Below are positions 1-11,597 of a DNA stretch of 64,000 nt, one piece after another (position 1 is the first letter of the stretch; every line of letters starts with the position of its first letter). The notes beneath the pieces were generated by a model. It saw only the letters and a program-made list of their open reading frames with translations, ran no database searches and was not told the DNA's origin. A program made the translations under genes and the position numbers. The stretch is from Candidatus Peregrinibacteria bacterium (GTDB taxonomy: Bacteria; Patescibacteriota; Gracilibacteria; CAIRYL01; GCA-016699755): assembly GCA_016699755.1 (NCBI GenBank), contig CP065009.1:992001-1056000 (forward strand). The letters are read 5' to 3'.

Positions 1-615
1 TCTGTTCTTTCTGATGACATTGCTATTTCTGTAGGAGATGCAGCTCCCTACATTGATTCACTCCACCTCACTGGAAATGAAGGGTTGGCGCAAGGAACAA
101 GTGACACGCTCTTTGCTCGTCTTCGACACTTTGGAACATTTGCAGAAGTAGGTGATATTGAACTCGATTTTATCCGCGGAAAATATACCGATGTCAAAGA
201 TATTCCTGCTTCAGCACAACGCTTTTCTATTGATCTCGTTCCAGAAAAAAATATTATCGATATTACGGATGAAAAAACAGTCCTCCTAAAAATCCCATTT
301 CAAATTCCCATTCTTGAAGATATTCAAGATGGACCGCACACACTTCTACTTACGGTCTCCAATAAAAATGGAGAAGCAGGAGATGACATAACAATGGGCA
401 TTTTATCAATCTTTCTCGGAACACCAACAGCAGGAGATGCCAATCTCGATGGAAAAGTAAGTGTTGGAGATGCTGTTCTTATGCTTCGTTTTCTCGAAAA
501 TAATGCATCCCCAAGTGCTCTTCAGGTTTCTGCACTTGACGCAGATCGGTCGAAAACACTTTCTCTTCGAGATTATACGGAAGTATTTCGTCCGCTCCTT
601 TCTTCCGTTTTTTAA
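1..615 (+). CDS. Dockerin-domain surface protein, 3' part only
   Basis: The reading frame is open from the first base, so the N-terminus lies outside the window; the TTG at 85 is only an internal codon. About 140 residues of beta-rich, Ig-like sequence are followed by a C-terminal dockerin-type pair of calcium loops: DANLDGKVSVGD (nt 436-471) with helix AVLMLRFL, and a weaker second loop DADRSKTLSLRD (nt 538-573). Dockerins bind cohesin domains, and cohesin-like domains are encoded just downstream. The stop is 3 nt before the next ATG, so the two are probably co-transcribed. The second loop departs from consensus (S and K at metal-ligand positions), so its calcium binding may be weak. The function of the upstream part cannot be judged. 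Confidence 0.8.
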   Translation, partial: SVLSDDIAISVGDAAPYIDSLHLTGNEGLAQGTSDTLFARLRHFGTFAEVGDIELDFIRGKYTDVKDIPASAQRFSIDLVPEKNIIDITDEKTVLLKIPFQIPILEDIQDGPHTLLLTVSNKNGEAGDDITMGILSIFLGTPTAGDANLDGKVSVGDAVLMLRFLENNASPSALQVSALDADRSKTLSLRDYTEVFRPLLSSVF

Positions 616-618
616 TAG

Positions 619-3600
619 ATGCTGAAAAAAATATTTCTTATCGGCACTTTCTTGTTGAGTATCACGGGGGCTCAGCATGCTTTCGCGGAACACTACTCTC
701 ATTCAGATACTGTGAGCGGCATGCAAGTCTATCTACCAGAATGGTCGGAAGGTGCTCCTGGGCAAAATGGAAGTTTTCCCGTACGAGTTGGGGAGGCGTT
801 TCCATCAATTGCCAGAGGCGATATGCTTGGATTTTCTTTCACGGTTTCGTGGGATGAAAGTTTTCTCGAATTTCTCGGAGCAGATATAGAGCACAGCGTG
901 TTTTCGGGAGACAATTTTGAATACACCGTCAATCATAATCCATTAGAAAACACAGCGAACATTTCCATTTTTACCGGCTCTCAAGGAGGAGTTGTTGTCA
1001 AACCAGGAGATGATCTTATCTGGCTCCTTTTCCGTGTTCGTTCGAGCGCAAAGGTTGGAAAAGAAACACTCGTCACCTTCTCTAATACCGCTGTTGCATA
1101 CGATTCAAATATTCTTAAATCCGCGGGACTTCCTAATACTCAAGGGGGACGGCTTCTCATTACTTCCGGTGAAAGCCCCAATACCACTTCGCCTTCACAA
1201 GACACGTTCTTTATTCCAAAAAATACACTCGCAAAACCAGGAACAGAACGTCTTATTCCTCTCATTGCAAGCAAAACAGAACCCATTGCTGGACTGCTTT
1301 TTGATGTCACATTCCCTGCCGAAGATATGACATTTTTGGGAGTAGAAACTGAAGGAAGTGCCCTTGCACAAGCAGGATTTGAATTCTTAACAGACACGAG
1401 TGTTCCGAATCATATTGCCATTTTAGGGGCAACTGGAGATCTAAAAGGAGCCACTCTTTCTGATGGAGAAACGACACTTTTTCTCCGCTTTTCTCTTTCA
1501 GAGAAGGTCACGCTCGGAAAAACGCTTCCCATGAGTATTCCAAAAATGACTATTGTTTCGCCCACAACACTCAAAGAGGAAAAAAGAAGTGTTCGAGAGG
1601 GATCGGTTCTCACGAGTGAAACAGGAGAAATGGGCGTTCGAAATGTAACTCCACTCTCTTCTACAAGCGTTCGTATTCTCTTTAATGATGATATTTCTGT
1701 AGCAACACTCAATGATTTCTCATTCTCCCCAAAGCTCAAAAATGTAAATACCACTTTCGAAAAAAACGGAAAATTTGTCACGATACGAAACCTCACGACA
1801 ATGCTTCCCGAAAAACGGTATCGCGTTGATATTGCCGAAACGGTTTCGGGAAATCGCTCTGGTCTCATTTCAAAAACACAAAATTTTGGATTCTTCCTTG
1901 GATTTCCAACGCAAAGTCCTTTGAGCGCGTTTTTTATCGAATCAGTAACAGCACTTTCAAACACATCACTTCAAATCACCTTTTCCAAAGATGTCAATAT
2001 GGCATCTCTCGAATTGGAGGATTTTGCTCTCGAAGGACTCTCTATAACCAATGCCACTTCAGGAGCAAATGCACGAAAAATAATCGTAACCACCTCTGAC
2101 CAATCGGTTCTTACTGGAAGCACATGGCTCTCGATACAAAACAAAAGCACTCTTCACGATTTGATCTCACAAAATGGTGAGCTTCTCTCTCGAAATGTTG
2201 CTCCATTATTGCCGTATGGACTCTCTTCTTTTGCGCCAACAGTCACATCTGTTTCTGCGGAAAAATCAGATCTCGTACATATCACGTTTGATAAACCTCT
2301 TCTCGCAAGTTCACTAACAGAAAATGCATTCTCTATTCGAGAAGAAGGAAAAACTGAAAATCTCATCACAGGAGGAAGCTATCTCTCAATTTCGGCAGAT
2401 CGTTTGACGGTGACTCTGAATGGCGTTCGAACACTCGCTGGACGACAATATCGACTCGAAATTGATCCAGGGAAACTCAAAGGGAATACTTCTGATCAAC
2501 CAATTATAGGAATGATTGGAAACATTGGATCCTTTTTGGGACAGGGAAGCTCCTACACTCCTTGGGATTTTGCGATTGAAAGTATCGAATCTCTTGGAAA
2601 AGATTCAGTTCGGGTAAGTTTTTCAGAAGACTTGGGAGAATTTGATATTGCTCCACTTTTTTCTGAAATATGGACTATAAACGCACTTGGTGCAGAAGAA
2701 CCACTTCGAATTCTTTCCGCAAAAAAAGAGGGAAATACTGTTACGTTTACCACTGATGCACAATCACCAAATGCACTCTACTATCTTCTCTTTAGTGATC
2801 GAACACGAGTTGTAAGCAGTGTTTCAGAAATACTCGGCGTTCCAAACAGCAGTGGATTTTTGGGATATTCAGAGCAACGCATGCGAATAACGGGAGTGAC
2901 GCCAAATAGTATTGCTGTAGGAACAGCAACAGAAATAACACTCTCAGGAATACATTTCCCCGAAGGAATGTCTGTTCGCCTCGGAAATAGAACATTCTCC
3001 GTTCAGCGAAAAAATGATGAAGAGGCACTTGTAACACTTCCCAATGATATTCCGCTAAACGTTTATGATATCATTGTTGTTGCTCCAGATGGAACAGAAA
3101 GTCGTCTCCCAAATGCCCTTCTTGTGGTAGATCCACAAATTGAAGAACGTTTTTCCCCAAAAATTCTCTCGGAAGAATCGTATGCCAATCCTTTCCGAGT
3201 GCCAAATGATGGGGTTATTACCACAACCCTTTGGGTACGGATAGAGGATCCTCGAGGAGTTTCGGATATTGATAAAGTTACCGCAGATCTTCGTATTGTT
3301 GGTGGACCAGCAGTAAAAGAATTTTCACGCATCGATTTTGTGGATGACAAAGCATGGTATTCCCTAGAAATAAGCATTCCTAGCAACGTTCCCACGTCAA
3401 CAGAAATAACAGAGATTCCGGTAACCGTGCAGAATAAAAGCGGACAAAAAGGATTTGGAACTGTTTCGCTCATGGTGAGTCGCGATATGGATAGTGGTAT
3501 TCCACCAGAAATTGTGTCTGCAACTGCTACTCCAGATCGAGTGGCACCAGGAAGTGCGACAGAAGTCACATTTCAAACAGAGATCTTTGATGAAGATGGA

Positions 3601-6531
3601 GGAGGAGATGTAACACGAGTCGTACTTGATGCCTCAAAAATTGGACTCGGGATCATTGTTCTTCCTGTTGTTCCTGAGGTAGAAGAAGATCGAAACTGTG
3701 TACGATCTGATTACATTGTCGGAGAATGGGGAGGATGTGGTGATGATGATCTTCAGAGACGTTCGGTTGAACTCAAACCTGGTCTGGAATGCCGAGAAAC
3801 AGGAGCAAAACCAGATGCAGAACGCGATTGTGTGCTCGAAAGTACATCGTTTGTGCCGAAATGGCTTCGTTTTTCTCCAAAACGAGACATACTTTTGGAT
3901 CTCTTTTTTCCAAGAGCAAATGCGGAAACGGTCTATGGAAAGCGGTCGTGGTTTACGAGTCCACCTAAAAAGATTCCCTCATGGGTTCCAGAGGGGACGT
4001 ACAATCTTCCTCTTACTGTTCTTGACCGAGAAGGAGAAGAGATAAAGGGAAGTATTCAAATGCATATTACGCGTGACACTGTCGGTTCTCCAGAAATCGA
4101 TAAGGATGATGTCTACATTTCCCCGAAAGCAACCATTTCGAATGATGACAAAACCACTTTCCGTATTTTTGCAAAAGCAGTTGATCCGAATGGTGCGGAT
4201 GATATTGTTTCGGTAAGTGTTGGACTTGGAGATATTGGTTTACCCGCCGCCGAACTTGTAAAGGGGCAAACCGAAGGACCTGGTGCATGGTACGCCACGG
4301 AAGAATTGACGATTCCTCGATCGGTTATTCCTGGATTTCGAAATCTTACAGTCGTTGCTACGGATACTGAAGGGAATCAGGGAAAAGCTGATGTACGCAT
4401 GCTCGTCACCACGCCCGAAGAATCTGGTGATGGACCTATTCTTGATACAGATCTTTCTTATACAAACCCGAGATCATTCCGAAATAATCAAAAAGAACAG
4501 GGGACACTCTATATGTTTGTAGAAGAAGGAGATGCTCCTATCGCCCACCTTACCGCAAACTTAGGAACAGTTCTTCAATATGTTCAACCAGAAGAAAATT
4601 CCGAACAAAATACAGAAGAAGGAGCATGTGTTTCCACCGATACCTTTGTCTGTCTCGTCCCTTCTGTCACAGAAGGAGCACGCGGACAATGGTATTATCT
4701 TCCGAATCTTATTGTTCGAGAAAAAGTGGCGGCAAGCCAAAATCCTTACTTTATTTCCGTTGTTGCCACCGATACAGATGGACGTCGAACAGAAGCAGAA
4801 GTTCCCGTTTTCGTAAATGACGGCATTCTGCCTCTTTCTGATAGAGATCTTCCTAATCTCGTTTCTGCAGTTGCCACCGGAAGAAAGGAGGTTCAAGCAT
4901 ATTTCTCTTCTGCGCTTGATCCTAAGCGAATACGACGAGAGGCATTTCGCATTGTTTTTTCGGATAACACTTCTGAATCGCTTCCTGTTCAAAATGTTCA
5001 TATTTCATCAGATCGACAAACCGTAACATTAGAAACAAATGCCATGAATGCTGGAGATCGCCTCACACTCATAACCAATGCAGAAACATTGGGTCTCCGC
5101 GACATGCAACCGACTGATAATCAAGCAGATTTCTTGGGATACGATGAAGAAAATGAAGCAAAGAAACTCTTTGAAATATCGTACGCAAAAGCAATTGCCC
5201 CCAATGCCGTTGAGATTGTTCTTCGAAAAGACATTCGTTTCTCCACACTCAATGCAGACGGAAGCAATTTCCGAATTCTTATGGATAATGACAAAGAAGG
5301 ACTTCCTGTTCGCGGAGCACAACTTGGAGAAAATGCCAGAACAATCATTCTCTCAACCGGTCTTCAAGAAGTCGGAAAAACGTACGTTGTCAAAGCAGAA
5401 AATCTGCTCGATTTTGCTGGAGGAAATTTTCGAAAGGGAGGAGATGTCGCCGTATTTTCCGCATACAATGAAGCACAACGAAACGATTTTCTCATAAAAT
5501 ACACCACAGAAAAGCCGGAAGGAATTATAGAAAAAGGAGAGGATGTTGTGCTCATGCTTCGGGTTTCAAATTCCGAAGATGCACAAGAGCAAAATAATGT
5601 AGCTCTCTCTCTTACATATCCATCTTCTGCTCTCTCATTTACTGGAGCAACGTCTTCAGGAGGAGTTTCGTGCGGAGACGATGGGAAAAAAGTGACCTGC
5701 AACATTGAATCGCTTCCTCCATCTTCTGAGTACCAATTTCGTCTTGTCTTTCGATCGATATCTTCAGGAGTTTTCTCGAGCACTGCCACCGCAGTTTCTG
5801 GAGAAGCTACTCTTGGAACCGCAAGCGTCGGCTTTACCGTTGTTGACCCAGGAAGCCCATTTTCTCTTCAAAAAACCTCAAACCGAGAAGAGGCAGAATC
5901 GGGAGAAGATATTACCTACACCATTACCATTACAAATCGAACGGGCGGAAATATTCTTTCGGATGTTGTCGTAACCGACACATTCCCTGAAACACTTCTT
6001 GGTTTGAAAAAAGTTTCCTCCTCCAGTGGAATTCCTTGTCAATATGACGCCTCAAAAATTCTCTGTCTCATCCCCTACTTTGCTCCAGGAAGTAGTTACA
6101 CTATTACGAGTGATTTTACTGCTCTTGCAGAGGGAACTGCCATTAACACCGTATCTGTCAGCGCTTCTCAAAAAAATGACGAAGGCACAGAAGAAGTAAC
6201 AACAAGTGCAAGAAGTGCCACAGTTCTCATCTATCATTCTCTTCTCAGTGCAGATTTTAATAATGATGGACGGGTAGATTTCTTCGACTTCACTATTTTT
6301 TCGGACGTATACAACACAAACGGAAAAGATCTTCCAGAAACTGACATGAATCGCGACGGAAGAGTGGATTTTCTAGACTTCACACTTTTTGCAGAACAGT
6401 ACGGAAAAGAAGAAGAGAAATCTACGCCACCGCCCATTCCTAAAGAAGAAGCTGGAAGTGAAGATGCTTCTCAAAATAATGATGCTTCTTTGGGATACTT
6501 CCCATCTTCTGTTCTTTTCTGCGTCTCATGA
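619..6531 (+). CDS. Giant secreted cohesin/Ig/DUF11/dockerin protein (1970 aa)
   Basis: An N-terminal signal peptide (K3K4, hydrophobic core, AFA cleavage near residue 23) marks it as exported. Domains read in order: two cohesin-like beta-sandwiches (about 34-180 and 192-330), four or so SbsA-type Ig-like repeats each opening with a V..L..TSV.I.F motif (about 338-750), an IPT/TIG-like domain (about 756-838), further Ig-like modules, a Cys-rich thrombospondin-like patch (about 1026-1072), more Ig-like modules (about 1165-1620), two DUF11-like repeats (about 1628-1860) and a C-terminal dockerin with two good calcium loops, DFNNDGRVDFFD and DMNRDGRVDFLD. No membrane anchor follows the dockerin, so attachment is presumably by dockerin-cohesin pairing. 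The stop overlaps the next start as ATGA. It is likely an adhesin or scaffold; no catalytic domain is visible. Confidence 0.85.
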   Translation: MLKKIFLIGTFLLSITGAQHAFAEHYSHSDTVSGMQVYLPEWSEGAPGQNGSFPVRVGEAFPSIARGDMLGFSFTVSWDESFLEFLGADIEHSVFSGDNFEYTVNHNPLENTANISIFTGSQGGVVVKPGDDLIWLLFRVRSSAKVGKETLVTFSNTAVAYDSNILKSAGLPNTQGGRLLITSGESPNTTSPSQDTFFIPKNTLAKPGTERLIPLIASKTEPIAGLLFDVTFPAEDMTFLGVETEGSALAQAGFEFLTDTSVPNHIAILGATGDLKGATLSDGETTLFLRFSLSEKVTLGKTLPMSIPKMTIVSPTTLKEEKRSVREGSVLTSETGEMGVRNVTPLSSTSVRILFNDDISVATLNDFSFSPKLKNVNTTFEKNGKFVTIRNLTTMLPEKRYRVDIAETVSGNRSGLISKTQNFGFFLGFPTQSPLSAFFIESVTALSNTSLQITFSKDVNMASLELEDFALEGLSITNATSGANARKIIVTTSDQSVLTGSTWLSIQNKSTLHDLISQNGELLSRNVAPLLPYGLSSFAPTVTSVSAEKSDLVHITFDKPLLASSLTENAFSIREEGKTENLITGGSYLSISADRLTVTLNGVRTLAGRQYRLEIDPGKLKGNTSDQPIIGMIGNIGSFLGQGSSYTPWDFAIESIESLGKDSVRVSFSEDLGEFDIAPLFSEIWTINALGAEEPLRILSAKKEGNTVTFTTDAQSPNALYYLLFSDRTRVVSSVSEILGVPNSSGFLGYSEQRMRITGVTPNSIAVGTATEITLSGIHFPEGMSVRLGNRTFSVQRKNDEEALVTLPNDIPLNVYDIIVVAPDGTESRLPNALLVVDPQIEERFSPKILSEESYANPFRVPNDGVITTTLWVRIEDPRGVSDIDKVTADLRIVGGPAVKEFSRIDFVDDKAWYSLEISIPSNVPTSTEITEIPVTVQNKSGQKGFGTVSLMVSRDMDSGIPPEIVSATATPDRVAPGSATEVTFQTEIFDEDGGGDVTRVVLDASKIGLGIIVLPVVPEVEEDRNCVRSDYIVGEWGGCGDDDLQRRSVELKPGLECRETGAKPDAERDCVLESTSFVPKWLRFSPKRDILLDLFFPRANAETVYGKRSWFTSPPKKIPSWVPEGTYNLPLTVLDREGEEIKGSIQMHITRDTVGSPEIDKDDVYISPKATISNDDKTTFRIFAKAVDPNGADDIVSVSVGLGDIGLPAAELVKGQTEGPGAWYATEELTIPRSVIPGFRNLTVVATDTEGNQGKADVRMLVTTPEESGDGPILDTDLSYTNPRSFRNNQKEQGTLYMFVEEGDAPIAHLTANLGTVLQYVQPEENSEQNTEEGACVSTDTFVCLVPSVTEGARGQWYYLPNLIVREKVAASQNPYFISVVATDTDGRRTEAEVPVFVNDGILPLSDRDLPNLVSAVATGRKEVQAYFSSALDPKRIRREAFRIVFSDNTSESLPVQNVHISSDRQTVTLETNAMNAGDRLTLITNAETLGLRDMQPTDNQADFLGYDEENEAKKLFEISYAKAIAPNAVEIVLRKDIRFSTLNADGSNFRILMDNDKEGLPVRGAQLGENARTIILSTGLQEVGKTYVVKAENLLDFAGGNFRKGGDVAVFSAYNEAQRNDFLIKYTTEKPEGIIEKGEDVVLMLRVSNSEDAQEQNNVALSLTYPSSALSFTGATSSGGVSCGDDGKKVTCNIESLPPSSEYQFRLVFRSISSGVFSSTATAVSGEATLGTASVGFTVVDPGSPFSLQKTSNREEAESGEDITYTITITNRTGGNILSDVVVTDTFPETLLGLKKVSSSSGIPCQYDASKILCLIPYFAPGSSYTITSDFTALAEGTAINTVSVSASQKNDEGTEEVTTSARSATVLIYHSLLSADFNNDGRVDFFDFTIFSDVYNTNGKDLPETDMNRDGRVDFLDFTLFAEQYGKEEEKSTPPPIPKEEAGSEDASQNNDASLGYFPSSVLFCVS

Positions 6532-7175
6532 AAATATCACTTCGATTTTTCGGCATCGTGTTTCTTGCATTCTTTTTTTCTGCCTGCCTTTTTCGGAGCA
6601 ACTATGTTGAGCCCGATCATCTTCCCGAAAAAGAAGCGCAAGATACCTCCTCAACGCCAGAAGAACAAAGACTTCTCGAACAAATTGAAGAATCTCGCAA
6701 AAAACGAGAGGATATGAAAAAAGCAAAAACCGCTACGTTTTCTCTTCGAAAAACAGAAGAGAATGGTGACGATATTACCGTCGAACTCTGGCTCGATAAC
6801 CCAAGAAAACAATCGATCGCCTCGGTACGAGCATGGATTGCCTTTGACGCGTCAGTGCTTCATGTGGAAGATATTCTCTTTCCCGAAGAGAGCCGATTTT
6901 CAGTGCTCGCCCCTGGAGAAGTCGGACCAGATGAAGAATCGGAACTTATCCGCATTGGAGTTTCTACAGAAGATGGAAAAGCGGTGAACGATGAAGGACT
7001 TCTCGTTGCACACATTCTTCTGAAACGAAAAACGAATACCGCCACCGCCCTCGATTTTTATGGATTTGGCACGGCAGGAAAAACAGTAGTTCTCGAAAAA
7101 ACTCCTGAAGGAACATTTCGTGACATCCTTCTTCCGCCAGCCATCCCTTCACTCTTCCTTTCTCCTCTCCCATGA
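6528..7175 (+). CDS. Cohesin-like lipoprotein
   Basis: The 215-residue product begins with a lipoprotein signal ending in the lipobox FSAC (Cys20), so the mature protein should be lipid-anchored outside the cytoplasmic membrane. A charged helical linker (about 35-68) precedes one cohesin-like domain (about 72-195) with the usual pattern: a V-E-L-W-L strand, an 'FDASVLHVEDI' segment like the cohesin YDP..L motif, and a late 'GLLVAHILLKRK' strand. It overlaps the giant dockerin protein by ATGA and the next gene by four bases, implying translational coupling. A membrane-bound cohesin beside dockerin proteins suggests a docking receptor. The cohesin assignment is from fold pattern, not a search. 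Confidence 0.75.
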   Translation: MKISLRFFGIVFLAFFFSACLFRSNYVEPDHLPEKEAQDTSSTPEEQRLLEQIEESRKKREDMKKAKTATFSLRKTEENGDDITVELWLDNPRKQSIASVRAWIAFDASVLHVEDILFPEESRFSVLAPGEVGPDEESELIRIGVSTEDGKAVNDEGLLVAHILLKRKTNTATALDFYGFGTAGKTVVLEKTPEGTFRDILLPPAIPSLFLSPLP

Positions 7176-8305
7176 AGAAAATCGCCTTTTCATTTTTCCT
7201 CGGGCTTTTCTTTTTTTCAGGTCTCTCACACGCCGCAGATGACCATCTCGATTTCATCTTTGAGTGGCATTGTGAAAAAGAAGATCTCAATTGCAATGCA
7301 AAAATTCCAGAAAAAGAGAAAACACTTTCACTGGAAAATAGCGAACTCTCAAAGAGTTTTACACTCGACATCGTGATTGACAATCCTCAAGGCGAACAAG
7401 TCAATTCCGCACGAGCAAAGATTACCTACGACCCAGAAGCCCTTCTAGTAGAAGAAATTCTCACTGCTTCTGGAACATATTCCGATTTTTCACTTCCCGA
7501 ACCAAACGCACAAAAAATAGACGACCAAGAAGGAACCATCACCATTGGAATGGCGGGACTCAGCTCCACGGCAAAAAAAATATACTTTGCCTCCCTGAAA
7601 ATGAAACTCCTTAAAAAAACTGCCACTCTTGAATATCTTAATGTACAACAGAACGAACTCGGAGATACTGGTATTTACCAAAGCAGTGGTTTAGCAGTAG
7701 TAAATAGGCTCCCCGCAACTCCCATGTCCCTTCTTCTCAGTACTGACGGAGGAGCCTCCTCTGAGAATAATAATGAAAAACTCCCTCACAGCAGTGATCT
7801 CGCAAAACCAGTAGGACTCGTCCTTCGAACAAATGATGACGGGACAGTTACTCTTGTGTGGCCAATCGAAAAAGATCTTCCTGTTGCGGGATACTACCTT
7901 TACTACGGAAAAGACGCATCGCTCCTCATTCGCCGAAAAAATGTTGGATACCGAAATTTTGTAGAATTTCCGGGAGGAAGCTTGGACAGAGGAGACAAAT
8001 ATTATTTTCAAATCACTGCTTATGAAAAGGACAACTTAGAAAGTGAGGCATCAGATTTTGTTTCAGTAATTGTTGGACAACCTGGCACCGAAAGTGATCC
8101 ATTTGAAGGTGATCCTCGAGAAAAAGAGATGGAAACGCAAAACAAAGATAACACGATGGAAAGTGACACCACGAAAGACGAAAAGAAAGAGAATGCTTCG
8201 CCGGAAAAAACAACCGATTCCGGTCCAGAGCATATACTTTTCTTTCTCGTAATAAGCGCAGGAATCGCATTCCTTGGCTTCTCACTTCGTAAAATACGTT
8301 TCTAA
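7172..8305 (+). CDS. Cohesin + FN3 protein with C-terminal membrane anchor
   Basis: The 377-residue product has a signal peptide (cleavage after SHA, near residue 21), a cohesin-like domain (about 50-175, with 'YDPEALLVEEI'), a fibronectin type III domain (about 208-310, 'GYYLYYGKDAS' and 'YYFQITAYE' strands), a highly charged low-complexity stretch, and a C-terminal hydrophobic helix followed by RKIRF. The tail (SGPEH, hydrophobic span, basic end) resembles sorting or tail-anchor signals. With the preceding lipoprotein it gives two membrane-attached cohesins next to two dockerin proteins. Confidence 0.75.
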   Translation: MKKIAFSFFLGLFFFSGLSHAADDHLDFIFEWHCEKEDLNCNAKIPEKEKTLSLENSELSKSFTLDIVIDNPQGEQVNSARAKITYDPEALLVEEILTASGTYSDFSLPEPNAQKIDDQEGTITIGMAGLSSTAKKIYFASLKMKLLKKTATLEYLNVQQNELGDTGIYQSSGLAVVNRLPATPMSLLLSTDGGASSENNNEKLPHSSDLAKPVGLVLRTNDDGTVTLVWPIEKDLPVAGYYLYYGKDASLLIRRKNVGYRNFVEFPGGSLDRGDKYYFQITAYEKDNLESEASDFVSVIVGQPGTESDPFEGDPREKEMETQNKDNTMESDTTKDEKKENASPEKTTDSGPEHILFFLVISAGIAFLGFSLRKIRF

Positions 8306-8336
8306 TTTTTCATATTTTTCATTTTTTTACACACAC

Positions 8337-9095
8337 ATGAAAAACCAATGGACAACCGTTTCGGATGATTCAGGGAACACGGCCCTTCCCCCAACTGAAG
8401 GAACGCCACCACCATCAAAGAGAGATAATACCTCTCGAAACCGGCGAATTTCCGTCGCCTTTGCAAGCACGGGAGTATTTCTTATGCTTGTTGGTGCCGC
8501 TCCGTTTCTCTTTCGAGACAGCGAAGCACCTCAATATTCCGCTTTTCTTACTCCTCAAGGGATTGAAGAAAAAGATGGAGAACCGCTGGCAAATACAGAA
8601 GAAGTATTTCTTCCTGGAGAAGAAATGCTCGCAGATGCACAAGGAGGGTTTGGTGGCGCACTAGAAGTAGATGTGAATCCTGATTTCTCAGATGAAACCG
8701 AACCTACCACAGAAGAAGCTCCAATAGGAGAAATAGGAGCAGGAGATTCCTCCGGAGAAACAGAAGAAAATCCTTTTTCTGAGCTCATAGAAGAGACTGC
8801 TTCAGAGGAAGATCCATCAGGAGAATTTGAAATCGTACTTGAAAACAACGAGGGATCATCGGAAATTATCACCGAGAATCCAGAGGAGGGAGTACCCGTT
8901 CTTACCGAAAAAGTTGATTTCCCCATTGAAGTCGCCGCTAACACGCAAGAAAATGGTGTTATCGATTTCGGAACTACCACAGATCTTCATGGTGCCGCGC
9001 CCGTTGCTCCAAAAACAGGAACTCCTCTCATTCCGCTTCTCGTCTTCTCTACACTTGCTGCCTTTGGATTTCGTCTTCAAAAGAAATTCTCCTAA
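8337..9095 (+). CDS. Acidic surface protein with LPXTG-like tail
   Basis: ATG at 8337 is chosen because it starts right after the previous gene and gives a sensible N-terminus (MKNQWTT); an in-frame upstream start at 8274 would overlap that gene. The 252-residue protein has an N-terminal membrane span (about 42-61, 'VFLMLVGAAPFLF'), a very acidic, Glu-rich low-complexity region (about 75-205), and a C-terminus APKTGTP, 15-residue hydrophobic run, then RLQKKFS. That arrangement matches a Gram-positive sortase signal with A instead of L in LPXTG. No enzymatic domain is seen. It ends the surface operon before a strong terminator. No sortase gene is in the window. Confidence 0.7.
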   Translation: MKNQWTTVSDDSGNTALPPTEGTPPPSKRDNTSRNRRISVAFASTGVFLMLVGAAPFLFRDSEAPQYSAFLTPQGIEEKDGEPLANTEEVFLPGEEMLADAQGGFGGALEVDVNPDFSDETEPTTEEAPIGEIGAGDSSGETEENPFSELIEETASEEDPSGEFEIVLENNEGSSEIITENPEEGVPVLTEKVDFPIEVAANTQENGVIDFGTTTDLHGAAPVAPKTGTPLIPLLVFSTLAAFGFRLQKKFS

Positions 9096-9135
9096 AAGAA
9101 CTTTGGAGCTTTGCATTAGTTGTTCATTGGTTTTA

Positions 9136-9174
9136 CCTCCTTCCCACCAGAAACGGAGTGGGGAGGAGGTTTTA
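9136..9174 (+). terminator. Rho-independent terminator of the surface operon
   Basis: A 13-bp stem (ACCTCCTTCCCAC at 9136-9148 pairing with 9159-9171) with a 10-nt loop is followed by TTTT. It lies 40 nt after the last surface gene. No T run follows on the minus strand, so it should act only on plus-strand transcripts. Confidence 0.85.
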
Positions 9175-9201
9175 GTTATTCCAGAATTTTGCAAAAACTC
9201 C

Positions 9202-9465
9202 CTACGAAGACGTGCCCCTGATAAATCTCATAAATATTTTGAGAATGCCCACTAAAAATATGATTGCTGAAACCAGGGAAATAGTAATTAACACATCCCA
9301 AATGGGAGAATAGGTCTTTTTATACGCATCATATTTTTCGAGTAATTCTGAAGGCGGATCTTGATACGGAAGCATATCAGCACCAATTACTCCTGCAAGA
9401 GCAAAGGATATAGCGGCAATACATCCAGATGCCACGACTATTATTTTGAGCTTGCTTTTGATCAT
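9202..9465 (-). CDS. Small two-span membrane protein
   Basis: The 87-residue product has two hydrophobic spans (about 7-27 and 57-79) separated by a polar loop containing PSELLEKYDAYKK, and a basic C-terminus. It starts 12 nt after the gyrB stop on the same strand, so it is likely the second gene of a gyrB transcript. I do not recognise the family. ATG at 9465 is the only good start. Confidence 0.55.
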   Translation of the reverse strand: MIKSKLKIIVVASGCIAAISFALAGVIGADMLPYQDPPSELLEKYDAYKKTYSPIWDVLITISLVSAIIFLVGILKIFMRFIRGTSS

Positions 9466-9477
9466 GATACCGAAAAA

Positions 9478-11532
<2,055 letters not shown>

Positions 11533-11597
11533 CTATCAAATTTTCAAGGTATTCCAAATTCTATCCCAAGAAAAAGATAAAAGGAGGATTTTTTCAT

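Noticed and set aside
9202..9465. Small membrane protein as a toxin of a toxin-antitoxin pair
   Set aside because: There is no partner gene; it follows gyrB closely and its spans look like an ordinary small membrane protein.
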